64,000 bases of DNA, from positions 1-64,000 of IMG/VR virus record IMGVR_UViG_3300049719_000158; one strand, given 5' to 3'. The first letter of the stretch is position 1; every line of letters starts with the position of its first letter. The notes under the pieces were generated by a model that was given only the letters and a program-made list of their open reading frames with translations, was not told the DNA's origin and made no database searches. Position numbers and translations under genes: made by a program. Origin of the DNA: a virus. Of this stretch, positions 6,339 through 14,898 are shown one piece after another.

Positions 6339-6690
6339 AAAAGTGACGCAAGAGACAACTATTTGTCGCAATGCCGGGCAAAAGCACGCGTGGGTGCTAT
6401 TTATTACGATGGTGACAGCTGTCGTGAGGAGACACGTGTGTACTCTCGCAGACCCCCTCGAAGCCGCCAATCACTCCTGATCTCCCATTACTAATCTTGC
6501 GAATATTTTCGTTGAGTTCCCCCTCTGAGCGCTCGCGAGAGATTACCATTTTTGTCAAAATAACATTTGTTTTAAAAGACTAAAATCACACCAATTGCTA
6601 ATTTTTCACCCTTCGGCACCTTGACGTTGAACTTAATGAACACTGCGCGTTGATTTGGTTGTAATCCGTTTGAAGTAGAGGAGATTGTTC
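6339..6690. other. Gap without a supported gene
   Basis: The first 150 nt may be the read-through part of the preceding frame. The rest is AT-rich with no convincing start site, promoter of the recurrent type, tRNA or strong hairpin. Confidence 0.4.
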
Positions 6691-6894
6691 ATGAGCGACT
6701 GTGCAAAGACGAAGATGCTTGAACACGTTAGAGCGCGTGGCAACGTTGAGAGAAGCGAGTTGAGCGACGAATTCGTCGACGTGAATGACGTGCTCGACGA
6801 GCTGATTGCTTCCAGAGAGCCCGTTTGCAGGGAATGCAACGTGCCTGAGATTGCTGATGATTGCTGCGTTGACATAATCTCTATTGATAATTGA
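6691..6894 (+). CDS. Hypothetical acidic protein, 67 aa, wHTH-like start
   Basis: The ATG at 6691 follows AGAGGAGAT. Residues 8-45 resemble a small winged-helix unit (MLEHVRARGNVERSELSDEF) and four Cys occur in the C-terminal third. A regulatory role is only a guess. Confidence 0.6.
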   Translation: MSDCAKTKMLEHVRARGNVERSELSDEFVDVNDVLDELIASREPVCRECNVPEIADDCCVDIISIDN

Positions 6895-6936
6895 GAAGAT
6901 TTTTGATTTGGTCTCCCGTTGAGTGAAAGGAATGAA

Positions 6937-7053
6937 ATGACTGACAAAGAATTTTTGATGTGATTGCACGAGAGGCTCGAACGCGTGTACGGTGAAGATC
7001 GCTTTGTCGACTATATGCGCAAGTTGAAGGCGATAATCATGGCACGCCCCTGA
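6937..7053 (+). pseudogene. Small conserved-type phage protein interrupted by TGA
   Basis: AAAGGAATGAA precedes ATG 6937. The frame reads MTDKEFLM, TGA (6961-6963), then LHERLERVYGEDRFVDYMRK to a stop at 7053. From memory, phage relatives of this small family carry a Trp where the TGA falls (FLxWLHxRL), so TGG to TGA is the simplest explanation. This needs alignment. Confidence 0.5.
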
Positions 7054-7182
7054 ACAGGCGTTCTTGCTTCAATTCTCTTGAAGAGGTGAGACAGCGCGAG
7101 AGTGCGACTAAAAATCAAGTGAATGAAATTTGTAGAACGTTTAACTTGATGTGATGTGTTGTATTATGAAAGTACGAAATAA

Positions 7183-7793
7183 ATGATTGAAACTCGATTT
7201 CAACGTGTGAATGCATCTGAGTTTTGCGAAAGGTACAGTTCTGATCCCGTTGAACTGAATTCAATCGCTAAACTTCTTGGCGTCTGTGATTCAGGTCCGT
7301 GGTTGGTCGGTGGGTGCGTCAGGCGTCAAATGACGAGCGCAAAACAAAATTCAGACTTTGACGTTGGGTTTGTGGACTTAGCTCAACTTGAACTTACGTC
7401 CGAATTATTGACTAATGCTAAGTTTTCACTAACGAAGGAGACCATGTTTTATCGACAGTTCGACGGTGAGCTCGATGGAAAGAAAATCAAAATTCAGCTC
7501 CTGAAAGTCAAACTCTCGGTACGATTGAAGAGATACTGAACGAGTTTGATTTCACGCTTTGTCAGACTGCATACGACGGCGTAGATTTTATCTTAGACCC
7601 GTACACGTTGTGGGACATTGGTCGAAAACACGTGTCGGTCAACAAGATTTCATTTGCTGCGTCGAGCGTCAGGAGACTTATAAAATATTCAAAGCAAGGT
7701 TACTTTGCGTGTCAAGGGTGCATCGTTGAGATACTTGAAACAGTCGCAAAGGATCGTTCAGTGATCAATGCGAAAGTCGATTACGTAGATTGA
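7183..7793 (+). pseudogene. Nucleotidyltransferase-superfamily protein, frameshifted
   Basis: The first part (to about 7500) has LVGGCVRRQMTSAKQNSDFD, matching the GG-x-VR...DxD signature of the poly(A) polymerase/tRNA nucleotidyltransferase head. The second part (FDFTLCQTAYDGVDF...LDPYTLWDIG...KISFAASSVRRL) lies in another frame and ends at 7793. Joining them needs a -1 shift near 7505, giving LLESQTLGTIEEIL. No slippery heptamer is visible, so an indel is more likely than programmed frameshifting. Confidence 0.55.
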
Positions 7794-7801
7794 GAGATAA
7801 C

Positions 7802-8047
7802 ATGAAACAAGAACTTGAAAGTCATGACGAATATTTGCTCCGGTTGAAGATGCATGGACCGAGCGACTTTGACGATGCCCGCCAGATCAAGGAGACGTTC
7901 GTTGACTTAGCACAAAGCGCGATGGCATCAAGCAACGTTCATGAGACGCGCTTTGTGCTTAATGAGCTACACGAAGTCGATCAGGACTGCCAATGTGCAA
8001 CCTCTATTTCAAAGAAGAGTGTTATCGACGTGAACGTGAACCGCTAA
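7802..8047 (+). CDS. Hypothetical protein, 81 aa
   Basis: The ATG at 7802 follows GAGAGATAAC. The protein is acidic and helical (MKQELESHDEYLLRLKMHG). The last 18 residues overlap the next small frame and look low quality, so the true end may be earlier or frameshifted. Function unknown. Confidence 0.5.
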   Translation: MKQELESHDEYLLRLKMHGPSDFDDARQIKETFVDLAQSAMASSNVHETRFVLNELHEVDQDCQCATSISKKSVIDVNVNR

Positions 8048-8100
8048 AACTCGATCCTGAATATTTCCGCGAATTATTCTCACGCGTGCCAATGAAATGA
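7993..8100 (+). CDS. Small protein, 35 aa
   Basis: The frame MCNLYFKEECYRREREPLKLDP... begins after TCAGGACTGCC and ends just before the next ribosome site. It overlaps the preceding gene by 55 nt and could be that gene's frameshifted C-terminus. Confidence 0.4.
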   Translation: MCNLYFKEECYRREREPLKLDPEYFRELFSRVPMK

Positions 8101-8107
8101 GGACAAA

Positions 8108-8351
8108 ATGAAGTGGAAAGCTAAAATTAAGCCAAATGTTGGCGACAAAACGACCAAACTTAAGTTTGCATGGTTGCCTATTCTTTCAAGAGAAAATGAG
8201 TTGGATATGGCTCGAAACGTATCTTGCAACATATGAATGTCGACAATGAAAAATCATATACACCACAACGTGTGGATGGTCGCCAAGTCAAATTTCGACG
8301 TACGTGTACACGTGGCATCGTATTGAAGTAAAAGGTCTATATGCGGCATGA
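8108..8351 (+). pseudogene. Damaged copy of the MKW-family small phage protein
   Basis: It starts MKWKAKIKPNVGDKTTKLKF like the intact protein at 23627. The frame then shifts by +1 near 8190 into WIWLETYLATYECRQ, hits TGA at 8247-8249 where a Trp or similar would be expected, and continues YTTTCGWSPSQ to 8351. GAGGACAAA precedes the ATG. Confidence 0.55.
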
Positions 8352-8562
8352 AAAGTTGATGATGGAACAGTTCGTTGAGTTCTGCAACGACGAAGCGAGG
8401 TTTCGCCATAACGAACGCATAAGCAATTGGTGTAGAAAGCGTGCAGTCATGTTGTTGGCATACGCGTTTGGTGTCAGAACGATTTGGCACAAACGTAATG
8501 AGAATGGCATCGTTGACTTGGACGTGTGGTCACGTAAAGTGCGAGGGTTGCCGGTCAACTAA
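8341..8562 (+). CDS. Hypothetical basic protein, 73 aa
   Basis: The frame MRHEKLMMEQFVEFCNDEARF... is rich in Arg, Trp and aromatic residues. AAAGGTCT precedes the ATG. It lies immediately before the GroEL promoter. Function unknown. Confidence 0.6.
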   Translation: MRHEKLMMEQFVEFCNDEARFRHNERISNWCRKRAVMLLAYAFGVRTIWHKRNENGIVDLDVWSRKVRGLPVN

Positions 8563-8563
8563 T

Positions 8564-8593
8564 ATGTACGACTATTATTAGAATGATTATAGT
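8564..8593 (+). promoter_or_regulatory. Leaderless-type promoter of groEL
   Basis: ATGTAC (8564-8569, one change from GTGTAC), 18-nt spacer, TATAGT (8588-8593), 6 nt, ATG 8600. No Shine-Dalgarno site precedes groEL. Confidence 0.62.
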
Positions 8594-8599
8594 CTCCAC

Positions 8600-10189
8600 A
8601 TGTCAGATGATGTGAAAGAGACTTTTACCCGTGTTGTTTTTGCAGACGAAGCTCGCAAGGAGCTGTTCAAGGGAATTGAGACGACCTACAACGTCGTAGC
8701 ATCAACTCTTGGCCCACGTGGTCACTGCGTGTTGATACAGGCAGGAGACAATAAGATACCCATCTCTACAAAAGACGGAATTACGGTGAGCAAGTCGATA
8801 AACATTCGCGATCCATTGCAGCGCATGGGCAGTAAATTAATCACGGAATCGTCCAGTAATACGAACGACGTTGCAGGCGATGGCACGACGACTGCTAGCG
8901 TGTTGTCGTATGCCATGATAAAACAGTGCTTAAAGTTAGTCAACTCCGGGTATGATCCCATTGAGCTTTCTCATGGCATTGAGCTTGCCGTCAAAGACGT
9001 CTCAAAAGAGCTCGACAAGAACGCGAAGAAGCTCACGACACGGGACGAAATTGCGCAAATAGCGACGATATCTGCAAACGGTGACAAGGCATTGGGCAAC
9101 CTCGTCGCGAGCGCTATCGACAAGGTGGGCATTCAAGGCATTGTAACAGTTGAGGATGCAAAGGGAACAGAAACGAGCCTCTGCGTCGTCGACGGGTTGT
9201 CTTTTGAGAGAGGTTTCTTGAGCCCTTACTTTGTCACAAACCAGGAGAAGATGAACGTCTGCTACGACAACGCGTACGTCTTGATAACAGATAAGAAACT
9301 TTCTTCGGCTCAGGAATTAATTCCTCTCCTGGAAACCGTTGTGCGGTCTCAACGACCCCTTCTCGTGATTGCAGATGACATCGAGGGGGAAGCGCTCCAT
9401 TTGTTGGTAGTAAACCGTCTTAAATCTGGGTTGAAGGTCGTGGGTGTCAAGGCACCTGGATATGCCCAACACAAGGTCGACATCTTAGGCGACCTATGCA
9501 CGTTGACGAACGCAAAGTTGGTGTCGGCGTCGACAGGACTTGCGTTAAAGGACGTGAAGCTGAGTGATCTGGGAACGGGAACTAAAATCACAGTCGACGC
9601 AAAGTCGACCACGATTGTAGCCAACAACAAAGAAGTAGTGAAGCAACGCGTCGATGAGCTTCAGTCGCAGCTTCAGGACGTGACGTTGACGGGTGAAGAC
9701 CAGATAAAGCTACGTTATCGCATAGCTCGATTGTCGAACGGCGTCGCAATGATCAGGTGTGGAGGAGTTACTGAAGTCGACATGATCGAAAGAAAGTACA
9801 GGCTCGAGGACAGTTTAAATGCAACGAGAGCTGCGGTTGAGATGGGAATAGTTTCCGGCGGTGGGATTGCTCTCTGGAGAGCGAGCGAGAACGTTGCGAT
9901 GGTTACAGTTTCGGCTGACTTTGATGCGGGCTACGACATCGTCAGGCACGCTTGTAAGGCGCCCTTGCGACGCATTGTTGAAAATGCAAACAAGTCTCCG
10001 GACGTCGTTGAACTCAAGGTGAGAGAGGGATTTGACTACGATGCGAGCAAAGACGAGTATTGTAACTTGGTGGAACGAGGAATAATTGATCCTCTAAAAG
10101 TTGAGTTAACTGCATTGAAGAATGCGGCAAGCGTTGCTATAACTTTTCTTCAACTCGATGCTTGTGTGGTGACAGATGAAATTGTTTAA
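8600..10189 (+). CDS. groEL: Phage GroEL-family chaperonin
   Basis: A full-length 529-aa group I chaperonin subunit (cellular GroEL about 548). The ATP site is intact: TLGPRG at 36-41, DGITV at 59-63 and AGDGTTT at 92-98. GGVTEVDMIERK and the following EDSLNATRAAVEMGIVSGGG match the conserved equatorial segment near 400. The usual C-terminal GGM tail is missing and the end is TDEIV. Some large phages encode GroEL to fold their capsid or other proteins, sometimes without GroES; no GroES gene is seen in this window. It is expressed from its own leaderless promoter and followed by a damaged homing endonuclease whose start lies inside its last codons. Confidence 0.95.
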   Translation: MSDDVKETFTRVVFADEARKELFKGIETTYNVVASTLGPRGHCVLIQAGDNKIPISTKDGITVSKSINIRDPLQRMGSKLITESSSNTNDVAGDGTTTASVLSYAMIKQCLKLVNSGYDPIELSHGIELAVKDVSKELDKNAKKLTTRDEIAQIATISANGDKALGNLVASAIDKVGIQGIVTVEDAKGTETSLCVVDGLSFERGFLSPYFVTNQEKMNVCYDNAYVLITDKKLSSAQELIPLLETVVRSQRPLLVIADDIEGEALHLLVVNRLKSGLKVVGVKAPGYAQHKVDILGDLCTLTNAKLVSASTGLALKDVKLSDLGTGTKITVDAKSTTIVANNKEVVKQRVDELQSQLQDVTLTGEDQIKLRYRIARLSNGVAMIRCGGVTEVDMIERKYRLEDSLNATRAAVEMGIVSGGGIALWRASENVAMVTVSADFDAGYDIVRHACKAPLRRIVENANKSPDVVELKVREGFDYDASKDEYCNLVERGIIDPLKVELTALKNAASVAITFLQLDACVVTDEIV

Positions 10190-10814
10190 ACTTACAAAGA
10201 AATTTTGTGTCTATGTTGATTTCATTTAACAAAATGGCAAATTTATTGCAGGTTACGTTGGTAAAGGTATTCAAGGGCGTTTAAATCAATCAGGACGTAA
10301 TTCTCATCATGAAGATATTGCGGAACATCATGATTGGAAACGAGTTGTTGGATTTGAGACTGATGACGAAAGCGAAGCTTTTGATGTCGAAAAGACTTTA
10401 ATACGAGAACTTCGAACATATGAACATGATCCTGAAAAAACTCGATACGCTTGTAACCAAACGATGGGTGGTGAAGGTGGGTGTACAGGATACAAAATGT
10501 CAGATGAAGAAAAAAAGTTAAGAAGTGAAAAACAAAAAAATGTATGGAATTATCCCGGATATCGAGAAAACATCATATCAAAAATTTCAACGACACAGAA
10601 AAATCACAAACAATCAGAAACAACAATTCAACGTAAACGTGATAACTTTTTGAAAGATAATGTAAAAGAATTTCATTCTAAGATTGCAAAAACTTCTCAA
10701 GCGTTGCGCAGACTGGGACGACGTATCGTCAAGTATTTTAATTTTAAAGATGCATCAATGACAACGTATTGTAGAGTAAAAACGTATCATTTTGTTATCG
10801 GTGACAACAAATGA
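10176..10814 (+). pseudogene. GIY-YIG homing endonuclease with NUMOD3 motif, in-frame TAA
   Basis: From ATG 10176 the frame reads KKFCVYVDFI, TAA (10227-10229), then NGKFIAGYVGKG...WKRVVGFETDDESEAFDVEKTLI and continues without break to 10814. KFCVYVDFI...YVGKG is a GIY-YIG-type nuclease core, and GYKMSDEEKKLRSEKQ is a NUMOD3-like DNA-binding motif. The copy at 34666 has Glu where this one has TAA. Free-standing copies of this type spread into phage genes. Translation from ATG 10464 could give only the DNA-binding part. Confidence 0.65.
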
Positions 10815-11170
10815 AAACAGATGATGGCACGGAATTTGATTTTGACGTAGCAGATATATTTGAACCGGGAGAAATTATAGAATATTGGCATCCCGGTTGT
10901 ATTCGATTTTGTGATGTTGAAGGTAATCTTACGGGTGAACATGATCGATTAAGTCGTGGAACACATGTAAAAATTGTCAAAGAACATTGTCGATTTGAAG
11001 GAATTTTTCCGGGTATAAATTACGTTGTTGAAATAGTTACAGAAGGTCGCGGACAACATTTGGGTGACATTCCAAACGGTACCTTTGGTATTGTGGGATC
11101 ACCACATCTACTTCGTTTTGGCGACGTTACTTCTGAACACGCGATAAATAAAATGGGTTGGTGCATATAA
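10811..11170 (+). CDS. Hypothetical beta-rich protein, 119 aa
   Basis: The ATG overlaps the preceding stop (ATGA). The sequence has many Gly, Val and His with short strands (ILE FEPGEIIEYWHPG; IFPGINYVVEIV), suggesting a small beta-barrel. No family is recognised. Confidence 0.65.
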   Translation: MKTDDGTEFDFDVADIFEPGEIIEYWHPGCIRFCDVEGNLTGEHDRLSRGTHVKIVKEHCRFEGIFPGINYVVEIVTEGRGQHLGDIPNGTFGIVGSPHLLRFGDVTSEHAINKMGWCI

Positions 11171-11171
11171 A

Positions 11172-11330
11172 ATGTTAAGAATTGAAAAAAGCATGTATTT
11201 GAGATTATTTTGGGGCAAAACGAAGAAAATATGTCATGTTTTACATTACAATTATAATGTTCCAATATGGGTTCTCAAGGCATTAGGGTTTGCACGTTTT
11301 TTAAATTGGTGTGAACAACGCGTAAAGTGA
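11172..11330 (+). CDS. Hypothetical basic protein, 52 aa
   Basis: The frame MLRIEKSMYLRLFWGKTKK... ends RFLNWCEQRVK and lies between two genes with almost no spacing. It has amphipathic, aromatic-rich helices. Function unknown. Confidence 0.5.
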   Translation: MLRIEKSMYLRLFWGKTKKICHVLHYNYNVPIWVLKALGFARFLNWCEQRVK

Positions 11331-11336
11331 GAAATC

Positions 11337-11621
11337 ATGTTTTATCAATACAATGACGTTGATGCAATAATCGTAAGCGACGACATAACGCTTCGGACAA
11401 AGAGCGTCTTGAATGCAGACGGATTTGTTTGTGGAAGAGCGTGTGATAATGCAAACGTTCCTCCGACGCTTTTGATCAAAGAAAACGATTTCATCATAAC
11501 GTCAAAACAGTTTGAACAACATCCAGAAATATTTAATAATCTAATCTTAATGTGTGAAAAGGGTGAAATTGGTCGTGTTTTGTACAATGAGGGCGACAAC
11601 GTTGTTGTCATGTACCCGTGA
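11337..11621 (+). CDS. Hypothetical protein, 94 aa
   Basis: An unknown alpha/beta protein (MFYQYNDVDAIIVSDDITLR). GTGAGAA lies upstream. Its stop overlaps the GTG start of the next gene. Confidence 0.65.
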   Translation: MFYQYNDVDAIIVSDDITLRTKSVLNADGFVCGRACDNANVPPTLLIKENDFIITSKQFEQHPEIFNNLILMCEKGEIGRVLYNEGDNVVVMYP

Positions 11622-11914
11622 TTGAGAATTTCTTTGTCTCCGGTGTTGATGAGCCTTTACGCGTTTATCGACACGTGAATCCAGATGGAAGCATGGGTGG
11701 GTACGTGTGCTTGAACGTGGTTGTAAATCCACATGAAAAAATTGAATTTGACGAAATTGTTCTTTCAGAGAAAGAATACACGAACAAAAATTTGTTCGAA
11801 CGGTTAGTAACAATGACAAGTGATTTCAATAGTGATCAACTTGGCACAGTATCACTTTTTTGTCCACAAAGCAAATATGTGGTGAAATTACACATTGGAT
11901 GGAAAAAATCGTGA
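11618..11914 (+). CDS. Hypothetical protein, 98 aa, GTG start
   Basis: The GTGA overlap with the preceding gene supports coupling and the start. It is beta-rich (YVCLNVVVNPHEKIEF) and ends in VKLHIGWKKS. No family recognised. Confidence 0.65.
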   Translation: MIENFFVSGVDEPLRVYRHVNPDGSMGGYVCLNVVVNPHEKIEFDEIVLSEKEYTNKNLFERLVTMTSDFNSDQLGTVSLFCPQSKYVVKLHIGWKKS

Positions 11915-11935
11915 GACGAGTGAGCTAATTATTTC

Positions 11936-12490
11936 GTGTACCTCTTTGAAAAGATACGATCAAAGTCATTCGATTGGAACGAATTCGTCAATGTGACTTC
12001 TGTTGGAAAGCCATTTCAACAACGCAAACGTGCATTGCAATATGCTGAAGAACATGGGCTACTAAAACTTGGTGAAGGCAGCACTCGACGCGTCTTCGTG
12101 TTGACACCAAAACTGGCTCTCAAGGTTGCAATTGACGATGACGGCAGAGCGCAAAATAAAAAAGAGGACGCAGCTTATTACAAGACGCATTCGCCAATCA
12201 TCACAAAAGTGTTTAAGAACAGCCACGACTACTCGTGGATAGTAAGTGAACTTGTCAGGCCCGTAAAGAGCGATCAAGAATTTTACGATTTGACCGGTCT
12301 TGAACGTTCATCAAATCGTTTTACTCTTGGATTGTTCGCTCAAAAACGTGAACTCGAAAAAAACGATTTTTTACAAGAACTCACAAAATTTTGTCAAAAA
12401 ATGAAAATTGCTGACTACGACATTGATCGCATTGAACAATATGGAGTGACGGCAGATCAACGTATCGTCTTGCTCGATTTTGGCATCTGA
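11936..12490 (+). CDS. Kinase-fold-like protein, paralog 1
   Basis: A 184-aa protein starting with GTG. It matches the paralogs at 20557 and 37115: a short N-terminal region with FDWNEF, then LKLGEGSTRRVF (glycine-loop-like), LALKVAID (candidate ATP-lysine), ITKVFKNSHDYSWIVSELV (hinge-like) and a terminal IVLLDFGI (DFG-like). No HRD catalytic loop is evident, so activity is uncertain and a pseudokinase is possible. Unlike its paralogs, its presumed capsid-targeting N-terminus is shortened. It is co-directional with the next internal-protein candidate. Confidence 0.55.
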   Translation: MYLFEKIRSKSFDWNEFVNVTSVGKPFQQRKRALQYAEEHGLLKLGEGSTRRVFVLTPKLALKVAIDDDGRAQNKKEDAAYYKTHSPIITKVFKNSHDYSWIVSELVRPVKSDQEFYDLTGLERSSNRFTLGLFAQKRELEKNDFLQELTKFCQKMKIADYDIDRIEQYGVTADQRIVLLDFGI

Positions 12491-12499
12491 GTGGAAATT

Positions 12500-12760
12500 A
12501 TGAAAATTACAATAAGAGAACTCAAGACATTGATACGGGAATATGGGCTTTTTGACGATTGGATGCATTCAGGTGAATATTGTAACTGTTCCGGGTTTTC
12601 AGATGCAAGAGCGAAGGGAACACAGGATAGCGTTTTAGCAGCGTCACAGGGTCTCGGAGATGAAGACGAACGTGTGAACGATGATGACAGGGAGTTCAGT
12701 GAACGAGAAAAACGTCAGATAGGTTGGAGCGTTCCGAGTTTAGACGACGAGCTTAGTTAA
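12500..12760 (+). CDS. Candidate virion-internal protein with capsid-targeting-like N-terminus
   Basis: An 86-aa product. It starts MKITIRELKTLIRE, nearly the same as the N-termini at 13112, 38198 and 62560, and contains the (L/I)xE site IRE. The remainder is acidic and probably disordered. TGGAAATT precedes the ATG; a GTG nine nt upstream is an alternative start. It ends one base before the convergent gene at 12762. Confidence 0.6.
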   Translation: MKITIRELKTLIREYGLFDDWMHSGEYCNCSGFSDARAKGTQDSVLAASQGLGDEDERVNDDDREFSEREKRQIGWSVPSLDDELS

Positions 12761-12761
12761 T

Positions 12762-13112
12762 TCACGCGCCTCTCATCACCGACGTCGGAATGGGTGAACT
12801 CATGTTGACGTATGGGTCCTGTTGACACCACGCAACATTTTCATCATTTGGAGGACATGGTCCAAAAATATCTTCGTCAGTCTCAAAGTCTATGTTTTGA
12901 TCCCTGAGGTGTGTCGGTAACTCAACGTCTTCACCCGCGTCATTAATTGTGTCTAAATTCTGACTGTTCAAGAACGTCAGCTGTTCCCTCGATGTCACGC
13001 CCAATGGCTGATTGGGTCCATCGTATGGAACTTGCTTGTGATTGACACCACCACCATTTTCAATGAGCGATCGTCTTATCAATCGTCGAAGTTCTCTTAT
13101 TGTCGTCTTCAT
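12762..13112 (-). CDS. Candidate virion-internal protein with capsid-targeting-like N-terminus
   Basis: A 116-aa product beginning MKTTIRELRRLIRRSLIE, the shared amphipathic start with an LIE site, followed by an acidic Asn/Pro-rich, likely disordered body. It is convergent with the plus operon and nothing separates the two stops except one base. Confidence 0.6.
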   Translation of the reverse strand: MKTTIRELRRLIRRSLIENGGGVNHKQVPYDGPNQPLGVTSREQLTFLNSQNLDTINDAGEDVELPTHLRDQNIDFETDEDIFGPCPPNDENVAWCQQDPYVNMSSPIPTSVMRGA

Positions 13113-13121
13113 GAAGTATAA

Positions 13122-13457
13122 TTAAGGAACTCCAAACATTTGTGTCAAAAGTCTAAACGCCTTTTGCTTGTTCACGCTAACTCTCATCATGTCTCGCATA
13201 ATGCGTGCCATCGTTATCTTATCACACAGTTCGAACACACGAGTGCACCACCCACGCTCACAATTTTTTCTTCCGTTGACGCAACTTGTGCAATCACAGC
13301 ATTCGCAGCCGCAGTCTTCGTCTCCACAAGTTTCGCATGGCGGTTCTTCGAAAGGACAGTCATCACACACGACGCATCCACCAACCCACTCAGCAAGTTC
13401 AGGAGACAATAACATTTCTTTTCCGCAACGCGTGCAGTGATCGACTACGTGTGTCAT
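13122..13457 (-). CDS. Cys-rich zinc-ribbon protein, 111 aa
   Basis: About 18 Cys occur in CxxC pairs (HCTRCGKE; CVVCDDC; CETCGDEDCGCECC), strongly suggesting several zinc ribbons in the first 75 residues, followed by a helical tail. A role in nucleic-acid or protein binding is likely. The ATG overlaps the upstream stop (ATGA). Confidence 0.7.
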   Translation of the reverse strand: MTHVVDHCTRCGKEMLLSPELAEWVGGCVVCDDCPFEEPPCETCGDEDCGCECCDCTSCVNGRKNCERGWCTRVFELCDKITMARIMRDMMRVSVNKQKAFRLLTQMFGVP

Positions 13458-13696
13458 GGCGTCTCAACAGGTTGCACGATTTCGTACCAGTCACCCTTTC
13501 GCGCAACGGGCAAATCACATGTGTAGTCGATCATCTCACGATTTGTTTCTTTGCACATCACGATTGTGTCGCCGTAATAATGTTCCTGTACAGTGAAAAG
13601 CATGTCATCATCGATGACATGTTGTGAGCGATAGGTCGCCTAACGTCTTGATTTTGTTTTCAACATACTTCTTGCAGTTACAATTTCACATGTCAT
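13454..13696 (-). pseudogene. Small protein with in-frame TAG or paired frameshifts
   Basis: GAAGGAGAAAACA precedes ATG 13696, and the final TGA overlaps the next start, so both ends look functional. In the straight frame a TAG falls at 13640-13642. Between about 13680 and 13615 the neighbouring frame reads a better protein (CNCKKYVENKIKTLGDLSLT). After that the first frame resumes with MLFTVQEHYYGDTIVMC. Two compensating indels are the simplest reading. Confidence 0.5.
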
Positions 13697-13707
13697 TGTT
13701 TTCTCCT

Positions 13708-13989
13708 TCACCTGTCGTTCGTTATGCTCACGTAGACAGGAACACCTTTCCAGAACGCGCAAGCAATTCCTGCCTTGATGTAGTCCTGCAACATCACACA
13801 CAGTATCATGTGTTTCTGTAGGTCGTTCGTGCTCTTTATCAAAAGTCTAAGTTTGTGTTCTATTAGATCCTCAAACTTTGACGCATCAGTTCCCTGTGGG
13901 AGCCTGTGCCTGACGTGCAACACGAATGGCGTGCACTCGTTCAGTGGCACGTGCATCTGTTCTTCGTTCGCGAAACACTTTGCTTGCAT
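13708..13989 (-). CDS. Hypothetical protein, 93 aa
   Basis: The start at ATG 13989 (MQAKCFANEEQMHVPL) lies 4 nt after the upstream stop; a TTG 18 nt earlier is possible. The product is an unknown soluble alpha/beta protein. Confidence 0.6.
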   Translation of the reverse strand: MQAKCFANEEQMHVPLNECTPFVLHVRHRLPQGTDASKFEDLIEHKLRLLIKSTNDLQKHMILCVMLQDYIKAGIACAFWKGVPVYVSITNDR

Positions 13990-13993
13990 GTAA

Positions 13994-14449
13994 CTAACTT
14001 TCTTCAACTGCTGTTTCTATGGGTTGTTCGGGCATCACGACGTCTTCGTTTTCCTCGACGTTCTTCATCCGTCGCTGTCGCTTCTTCTTTCCACGCGTCT
14101 TCTTCAAGTGTTCATCGGTAAGAATGCCACATCGTGGTGGATTTTTGGGGTCAATGCCATAGTTATCTACGCGAGTGTCATCAAGAAGATCGACCGTGAC
14201 GGTGTCGTGAAATCCGTTTGGATCATCGAACCCAACGACCGTGCAAATGTCGAGCGTGAACCTATCTTTGTTGGTGTCCCAATCGTGAGTGTCAAAGCGT
14301 TCTACCAGAACCTTGTCTCCCTTTTTTGGAATGAACACGCCATCGACGATTGCAGGTTGCAGGTCTTCAATCTTTAACAATGGGTGCGGAAACTCAGGAG
14401 TGAACTTGTAGACAATTCCACGAACTTTCTTTTCTTTGTCCTTAGCCAT
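13994..14449 (-). CDS. Hypothetical protein, 151 aa
   Basis: A basic N-terminus and a Lys/Arg-rich stretch near 115-130 (KKTRGKKKRQRR) frame a beta-rich core (GDKVLVERFDTHDWDTNKD; VVGFDDPNGF), and the tail is acidic. Nucleic-acid binding is plausible. The ATG is 6 nt from the -10 box at 14456-14461 and has no ribosome site. Confidence 0.65.
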   Translation of the reverse strand: MAKDKEKKVRGIVYKFTPEFPHPLLKIEDLQPAIVDGVFIPKKGDKVLVERFDTHDWDTNKDRFTLDICTVVGFDDPNGFHDTVTVDLLDDTRVDNYGIDPKNPPRCGILTDEHLKKTRGKKKRQRRMKNVEENEDVVMPEQPIETAVEES

Positions 14450-14455
14450 AAGCTT

Positions 14456-14484
14456 AATATATCACACTCGCATAGAACATTCAC
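14456..14484 (-). promoter_or_regulatory. Leaderless-type promoter
   Basis: GTGAAT (14479-14484), 17-nt spacer ending GAGTGTGA, TATATT (14456-14461), 6 nt, ATG 14449. Confidence 0.7.
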
Positions 14485-14898
14485 TTTGCAAATTTTTCCA
14501 TCTTACGTATGCACAAAGCGCATGATCAACGGGAGGCTTTTTTGGAACGATGTTTTTGCAAAATATCTCCCAACTTGCCGCACCGTATTGCCCAATGCCG
14601 GGTAGCTCTCTTGCGTGTGTAAATCCGCCAATGTAAGCTTTTGCAAGTTTCATGAGTGTCTTTGACCTCCTGTTTGAAAAACCAAGAGGTTCAACAATGT
14701 AACAAGCTCATTCATGTCTGCGTTGACAACGTTTTTGGGATCACTGTACTTCTTGATGAAGTTAGGGAACATTTTGTCAACCTGCTTCCTCGTTGTACAA
14801 TTCAGGAACACTGCGACGCAAAGTGTTAGAAACTCATTGTCACAGATGTACTCTTGCAAGAGACAGATTGGAGATAATATTACTATTTTTGTTCGCAC
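14462..14898 (-). pseudogene. MBD4-like HhH-GPD DNA glycosylase, frameshifted
   Basis: Two frames together make one glycosylase. The upstream frame (14650-14898) has LCVAVFLNCTTRKQVDKMF, matching the first helices of MBD4/endonuclease-III-like enzymes. The downstream frame (14462-14653) has ELPGIGQYGAASWEIFC, a helix-hairpin-helix, and PPVDHALCAY holding the candidate catalytic Asp. Joining needs one base near 14675, where LLxFSNRRSKTLMK links the halves (a lost G in TTGGTTTTT). Relatives remove T or U opposite G. The start is uncertain (GTG 14898). Confidence 0.6.
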
